Origin: Gulosibacter sediminis
GTDB taxonomy: Bacteria > Actinomycetota > Actinomycetes > Actinomycetales > Microbacteriaceae
Direction of reading: 5' to 3'
DNA length: 8,296 bases
Assembly (NCBI RefSeq): GCF_014904065.1
Contig: NZ_JACXJG010000018.1
Location: 89,229 to 97,524 of the forward strand
Shown: in pieces, positions 5,247-8,296 of the stretch
How the letters are laid out: every line of letters starts with the position of its first letter
Numbering within the stretch: the first letter of the stretch is position 1
Position numbers and translations under genes: made by a program
Notes under the pieces: generated by a model
Database searches by the model: none
What the model was told of the DNA's origin: nothing
What the model saw: the letters and a program-made list of their open reading frames with translations, nothing else

Positions 5247-7031
5247 CTAATGCGGGTGGATGTTCCGGGCCACCTCGGCGGTGAGCGGCGCGATCTCCTC
5301 GTCGCGGCCGAGGATCTGCGCCCACGCGGGCACGTATTCCTCGAAGTAGCGGTGGGCGTGGCCGCCCTTCGAACCGATCGAGTTCGGCATGTCGGCCGCG
5401 ACCTGCCAGAACGTCACCCACGGCCACCAGCTGATGCGTGGCGTGACGTCGTGGCCGTGCGGTTGGCGCATCCACTCCGGCTCCTGCCAGATGAGGTTCG
5501 GGTGCCACCAGACGACCGGGTCGCTCGGGTGCTGGAGGAAGTAGAAGCGGTGGGCGTTCCAGGACTCGTACGGCTCGCCGCCGACGGGGCCGGTGAGATC
5601 CTCGCTGCGGTTCGAGAAGCGGATGTTCACGCCGTCGCGGATGCGCGGGAGGATCTGCGGCGAGCCCGGCGCGCGCTCGGCCTCGAGCTCCTGCCAGATC
5701 GGCGAGAACTGCGGCGTGCCGGCCCAGATCGCGCCGTCGAGGCGTTCGACCATGTCCGCGGCGTCGCTGAAGACCGACAGTGCGCCGAACGCGCCGAGCG
5801 ACTCGCCCTGCATGTAGAGCTTCGGTCGGCGCTCGGGTGGGATTTTCAGCAGCTCGAGCATCACCTCGCGGTAGAGCCGTTGGGCCGTGAGCTGCGGCGA
5901 CTTGCGGTCGGCGATGATGGCGAGCGCGCTCGTGAGCACGGTGTACTGCAGGCTCACCGTCGCGCAGTTGCCGCGCGTGAGGTACTCGAACGAGCCCATC
6001 GACCAGTCGCTGAGCCAGCCGGTGCCCGTGCCGACGGCGATGCAGAGGTGTTCGCGCTCGAAACCCCCCGCCCGCTTCAGCTCGCGGACGGCGCGCTTCG
6101 CCGCATCCGGAATCGAAACCTGCGCGCGGAGGCCGACGTAGGCACGGATGGGCTCGAGAATCTCTTCGTCGCTCGGCCCCGAGCCATTGTCGCGGGCCCG
6201 CCAATAGCGTTCGATGTCGGCGCGGCGGGGGCCGTCGCTGACGATCGCCTTGCCGTGTCGGCCCAGCGTGCTGAACGGTTCGTATGAGGGGCTTGATCCA
6301 CTGCGCTCGAGTTGCTCGGGCGCTGTGCGGCCCGGCAGCGGCTGCAGGTTGCGCTCGGCCGCCCGGCCGCGGAGCATCGCCATGAGGCGGTCCCAGAGCA
6401 CTGAGCGGTTGAGGTAGTAGGTCGCCGCGAACGTGACGAAAGCGCCCGAGAACGGTGCGGCGAGTGCGGGGAGGAAACGCTGCAGCAGGCGGCGCGTGCC
6501 GCGCGACTGCAGCCGGAACAGCGCGATGACCCCGAGCGCGAGCGTCGTGAAGCCCGTACCGGCGGTGATGCCCGCGAGCTGCGTGCGCGCATCCGGCGGC
6601 AGGCGGTCGACGAGGCGCGCGATCTCGCGCTGCCGGGGCACGGATGCGCCGAACGCCCAGATCGTGCCGCCGACCAGCGTGGTGACGACCGAGATGCGCC
6701 ACGCCTGCGCGAGGGCGTCGGGGACCCGCGCGAAGTCGGTGCCCGGGAAGCTGCGGCGCAGGAACGGCATGATGGCGCGCCGCAGCCAGCGCAGCGAGCT
6801 GCCGATGCCGTAGCCGTAGAGCTGTGAGAACGCGAGGCTGCCGGCGGTCATCCACCAGGTGCGGGGGAGGAAGCTCGGGCCGAGGGCGATCCACGAGGTG
6901 ACCTGCGCGCCCGTGATGCCCCACCAGTTCGGTCGCACCTTGCGCCGGCGAAGCTCGGCCTCGGTGTAGCGCTCGACCTCGGGTTTCCGGGCCCGTCGTG
7001 CCACCGCGCGGCGGAGGCGACGAGCAAACAT
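5247..7031 (-). CDS. Membrane-anchored alpha/beta-hydrolase (Abhydrolase_9-type)
   Basis: A 594-residue protein of the actinobacterial family with an N-terminal membrane domain and a C-terminal alpha/beta-hydrolase domain. The first 36 residues are strongly basic. Four hydrophobic segments follow, at about 38-56, 58-78, 113-130 and 153-173, with a further one near 186-207. The C-terminal catalytic domain begins at about residue 245. The nucleophile elbow GESLG lies at 409-413 with Ser411 as likely nucleophile. HPSDPVVWWHPN (501-512, Asp504) and GGHAHRYF (557-563, His558 or His560) are probable sources of the acid and base. The hydrolase domain most likely faces the cytosol or the cell envelope as an esterase or lipase; the substrate is unknown. 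I preferred ATG 7031 over ATG 7040 (three residues longer) because CATAAT lies at -8 to -13 from 7031 and neither start has a Shine-Dalgarno sequence, suggesting a leaderless mRNA. The open frame continues upstream to 8270, but that part overlaps yceI and is not coding. Confidence 0.87.
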   Translation of the reverse strand: MFARRLRRAVARRARKPEVERYTEAELRRRKVRPNWWGITGAQVTSWIALGPSFLPRTWWMTAGSLAFSQLYGYGIGSSLRWLRRAIMPFLRRSFPGTDFARVPDALAQAWRISVVTTLVGGTIWAFGASVPRQREIARLVDRLPPDARTQLAGITAGTGFTTLALGVIALFRLQSRGTRRLLQRFLPALAAPFSGAFVTFAATYYLNRSVLWDRLMAMLRGRAAERNLQPLPGRTAPEQLERSGSSPSYEPFSTLGRHGKAIVSDGPRRADIERYWRARDNGSGPSDEEILEPIRAYVGLRAQVSIPDAAKRAVRELKRAGGFEREHLCIAVGTGTGWLSDWSMGSFEYLTRGNCATVSLQYTVLTSALAIIADRKSPQLTAQRLYREVMLELLKIPPERRPKLYMQGESLGAFGALSVFSDAADMVERLDGAIWAGTPQFSPIWQELEAERAPGSPQILPRIRDGVNIRFSNRSEDLTGPVGGEPYESWNAHRFYFLQHPSDPVVWWHPNLIWQEPEWMRQPHGHDVTPRISWWPWVTFWQVAADMPNSIGSKGGHAHRYFEEYVPAWAQILGRDEEIAPLTAEVARNIHPH

Positions 7032-7038
7032 GCCGCTC

Positions 7039-7044
7039 ATTATG
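7039..7044 (-). promoter_or_regulatory. Candidate -10 element giving a leaderless hydrolase transcript
   Basis: On the minus strand CATAAT (7044 down to 7039) matches five of six bases of the TATAAT consensus. It ends 7 bases before ATG 7031, placing the transcription start at or next to the start codon. No convincing -35 is visible. It overlaps the alternative ATG at 7040, which argues against that start. Confidence 0.4.
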
Positions 7045-7160
7045 CCGGGGTGAGGTTGCCGAGGGCTCAGACACAAGGAGCTGGGCACAAGGCCCCGGAC
7101 ACACATAGCTGCTCTCAAGGCTGCGGCCAGTCGGATTGCTGAGAATCTTCCGGTTGCCCC

Positions 7161-7189
7161 TTGCGCATTCAAATGAAGGCGCATAGGTT
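7161..7189 (+). promoter_or_regulatory. Sigma-A-type promoter of the YceI-family gene
   Basis: TTGCGC (7161-7166) and TAGGTT (7184-7189) are separated by 17 bases. The -10 fits the actinobacterial TAGRNT form. Transcription would start near 7196, leaving about 25 bases of leader with AAAGGAG (7208-7214) before the ATG. The same form and spacing are seen in the rpmB promoter of this window. Confidence 0.5.
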
Positions 7190-7220
7190 GTACCTGCAAG
7201 TAAATCCAAAGGAGCAGCGC

Positions 7221-7757
7221 ATGACCACCATCACCCCCGGTACCTGGACCATCGACCCCGCACACACCGAGATTGGTTTCTCGGTTCGCCACCTCGCCAT
7301 CTCGAAGGTGAAGGGCGTCTTCGAAGAGTTCGCCGGCACCGTCGTGGTCGCCGAGAACCCCACCGAGTCGAGCGTCGAGGGCACCGTCGAGGTCAAGTCG
7401 GTCAACACCAAGCAGGCTCAGCGCGACGAGCACCTGCGCACCAGCGACTTCTTCCTCGCCGACGAGTTCCCCCAGATCACCTTCAAGTCGACCGCCGTCC
7501 GTCTCGACGGCGACGACGTCATCGTCACCGGTGACTTCACCCTCCGCGGCGTGACCAAGCCCGTCGAATTCAAGGTCGAGCTCGGTGGCGAGACCGTCGA
7601 CGGCTATGGCAACAAGAAGGCTGGCTTCGAGGCCACCACGACCGTGAACCGCAAGGACTTCGGCGTGAACTGGAACGCCCCCACCGAGGCTGGCGGCCTC
7701 ACCCTTGGCGACGACGTCAAGATCACTGTCGACGGCCAGCTCGGTCTCGGCGCGTAA
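7221..7757 (+). CDS. YceI-family protein (lipocalin-like, isoprenoid-binding)
   Basis: A 178-residue protein covering one complete YceI domain. The N-terminal block GTWTIDPAHTEIGFSVRHL with KVKGVFEEFAG, the middle RDEHLRTSDFF, and the later TGDFTLRGVTKPVEF and GYGNKKAGFEA with NRKDFGVNWN are the hallmarks of the family. Known members form an elongated beta-barrel that binds a long polyisoprenoid or a related amphiphile. Escherichia coli YceI is periplasmic, but this protein has no signal peptide, so it is probably cytosolic, as in many actinobacterial homologues. ATG 7221 has AAAGGAG (7208-7214) 6 bases upstream; an in-frame ATG at 7161 would precede the predicted promoter elements and is rejected. 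It is divergent from the hydrolase gene, with 189 bases between them, and is followed by a strong terminator, so it is likely monocistronic. Its physiological ligand is not predictable from sequence. Confidence 0.95.
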   Translation: MTTITPGTWTIDPAHTEIGFSVRHLAISKVKGVFEEFAGTVVVAENPTESSVEGTVEVKSVNTKQAQRDEHLRTSDFFLADEFPQITFKSTAVRLDGDDVIVTGDFTLRGVTKPVEFKVELGGETVDGYGNKKAGFEATTTVNRKDFGVNWNAPTEAGGLTLGDDVKITVDGQLGLGA

Positions 7758-7785
7758 CGCCATCCTGGGCTCTGGCCCACTTTGA

Positions 7786-7829
7786 GTCAACTCTCGGCAA
7801 TCCTTTGAGGTTGATCGTGCAGAGTTGAC
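7786..7829. repeat. Interrupted inverted repeat overlapping a promoter
   Basis: GTCAACTCT (7786-7794) is repeated in inverted form as AGAGTTGAC (7821-7829), a perfect 9-bp match around 26 bases. The right arm covers the start of the predicted -35 box (7825-7830). CTTTGAG also occurs twice (7780-7786 and 7803-7809). This could be an operator for a regulator of the SRPBCC gene, or chance. Confidence 0.35.
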
Positions 7830-7853
7830 CTGCGAGATTCCTCGCCCCAAAAT
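7825..7853 (+). promoter_or_regulatory. Candidate promoter for the SRPBCC gene
   Basis: TTGACC (7825-7830) and CAAAAT (7848-7853) are separated by exactly 17 bases, matching five of six and four of six consensus bases. Transcription would begin near 7860, inside the left arm of the hairpin at 7855-7899. The leader would then be about 70 bases and carry that hairpin. Confidence 0.42.
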
Positions 7854-7854
7854 C

Positions 7855-7905
7855 CACCAGCGTCCTGCCAACCTCCCCCAACCCGGCAGGGCGCTGGTGT
7901 CTTTT
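7855..7905 (+). terminator. Rho-independent terminator after the YceI-family gene
   Basis: CACCAGCGTCCTGCC (7855-7869) pairs with GGCAGGGCGCTGGTG (7885-7899) over 15 bp with a single G-U pair, around a C-rich 15-base loop, and is followed by TCTTTT. It is the most classical terminator in the window. It ends 24 bases before the next start codon, so it could also act as an attenuator of the downstream gene. Confidence 0.82.
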
Positions 7906-7929
7906 CCCCCACGATGAAAGGACACGGCA

Positions 7930-8296
7930 ATGGCGCCGAACCCCACTGGCAAACTCGTCGCGAGCGACACCGGCCACGACCTCGTACTTACCCGCCTGCT
8001 CAGTGCATCCCTCGCCGAGGCTTGGGCCGAGATCACCGACCCCGAACGCACCGCGAAGTGGTTCGGCGCGTGGGAGGGCGAGGCCGAGGTCGGCGCGACA
8101 ATTCGCGTGCAGCTCGGCTTCGAGGAGGGCTCCGAGTGGGCCGAAATGCGGATTCTCGAGTGCGAGCGCCCGCGCCGCGTTCGCCTACTTTCGGTGGGCG
8201 AGGATGGCGGCTGGGACGTCGCCCTCGAGCTCGAGCCCGAGGATGTCGCGACCGAGCTGCGCTTCATCATGTACGGCGTCGAGCTCGAGCAGCTCG
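7930..8296 (+). CDS. SRPBCC / AHSA1-type START-domain protein (5' part, runs off the window)
   Basis: The first 122 residues of a protein that continues past the right edge. The pattern LVLTRLLSASLAEAWAEITD (residues 18-37) followed by PERTAKWFGAWEGEAEVGATI is the beginning of an AHSA1-like SRPBCC fold, where the W-x-x-ITDPE and KWF positions are conserved. The middle EMRILECERPRRVRL also fits. Such proteins form a helix-grip fold with a deep hydrophobic pocket and often bind small hydrophobic ligands; some relate to the Hsp90 activator Aha1. ATG 7930 is the first start after an in-frame stop (7915-7917) and has AAAGGA (7917-7922) 7 bases upstream, so the start is well supported. In many actinobacteria such genes sit beside ArsR-type regulators; what follows here is not visible. 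The specific ligand cannot be predicted. Confidence 0.88.
   Translation, partial: MAPNPTGKLVASDTGHDLVLTRLLSASLAEAWAEITDPERTAKWFGAWEGEAEVGATIRVQLGFEEGSEWAEMRILECERPRRVRLLSVGEDGGWDVALELEPEDVATELRFIMYGVELEQL

Noticed and set aside
5250..6287. A 345-codon plus-strand frame opposite the hydrolase
   Set aside because: The minus-strand hydrolase carries a GESLG elbow and family motifs; the plus-strand translation is Arg/Val/Ala-rich with no motif.
3859..7209. A 1116-codon open frame on the minus strand
   Set aside because: It lies antisense to the helicase and in a different frame of the hydrolase; its translation is Arg/Ala/His-rich with no recognisable domain. Long spurious frames are expected where third codon positions are nearly all G or C.
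7914..7930. ATG at 7914 as an alternative start near the SRPBCC gene
   Set aside because: It is in another frame; the frame of the SRPBCC domain has a stop at 7915-7917 and begins at ATG 7930 with an AAAGGA in front.
7041..8270. Upstream extension of the hydrolase frame (about 410 codons)
   Set aside because: It runs antisense through the well-supported YceI and SRPBCC genes and contains no recognisable domain; the hydrolase has a plausible start and -10 element at 7031.

Overview
The window looks like chromosomal DNA of a high-GC actinobacterium. G/C-rich third codon positions, a short HU without a lysine-rich tail, zinc-free L33 and S14 proteins beside a Zur-like regulator, and a fused CopD-CtaG protein all fit Microbacteriaceae or close relatives. 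This placement is inferred from protein character; no search was run. I see no mobile element, CRISPR array, tRNA or rRNA.

Left part (1-1224): the 3' end of a Fur-superfamily repressor of Zur type is followed by a good sigma-A-type promoter and a tightly packed operon rpmB-rpmG-rpsN (ribosomal proteins L28, L33, S14). The operon ends in a perfect 14-bp hairpin with a UUCG loop. L33 and S14 lack the zinc-ribbon cysteines.

Middle (1225-5246): a 95-residue HU nucleoid protein is expressed alone and ends in its own hairpin. A two-gene unit follows: a 683-residue membrane protein fusing a CopD-like half to a CtaG cytochrome c oxidase assembly half, overlapping by 4 bp a 434-residue PIF1/RecD-like superfamily 1 helicase.

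Right part (5247-8296): a 594-residue membrane-anchored alpha/beta-hydrolase lies on the minus strand, convergent with the helicase and divergent from a YceI-family lipid-binding protein. After a strong hairpin, a START/AHSA1-type (SRPBCC) protein begins and runs off the window.

The genes are mostly housekeeping: translation, chromosome architecture, respiration and copper handling, DNA processing and lipid-related proteins. I found no convincing undescribed defence or mobile system. The points most worth a second look are regulatory: the missing Zur box and structured leader before rpmB, the promoter/inverted-repeat/hairpin arrangement before the SRPBCC gene, an apparently leaderless start for the hydrolase, and the translational coupling of a copper/oxidase membrane protein to a DNA helicase.
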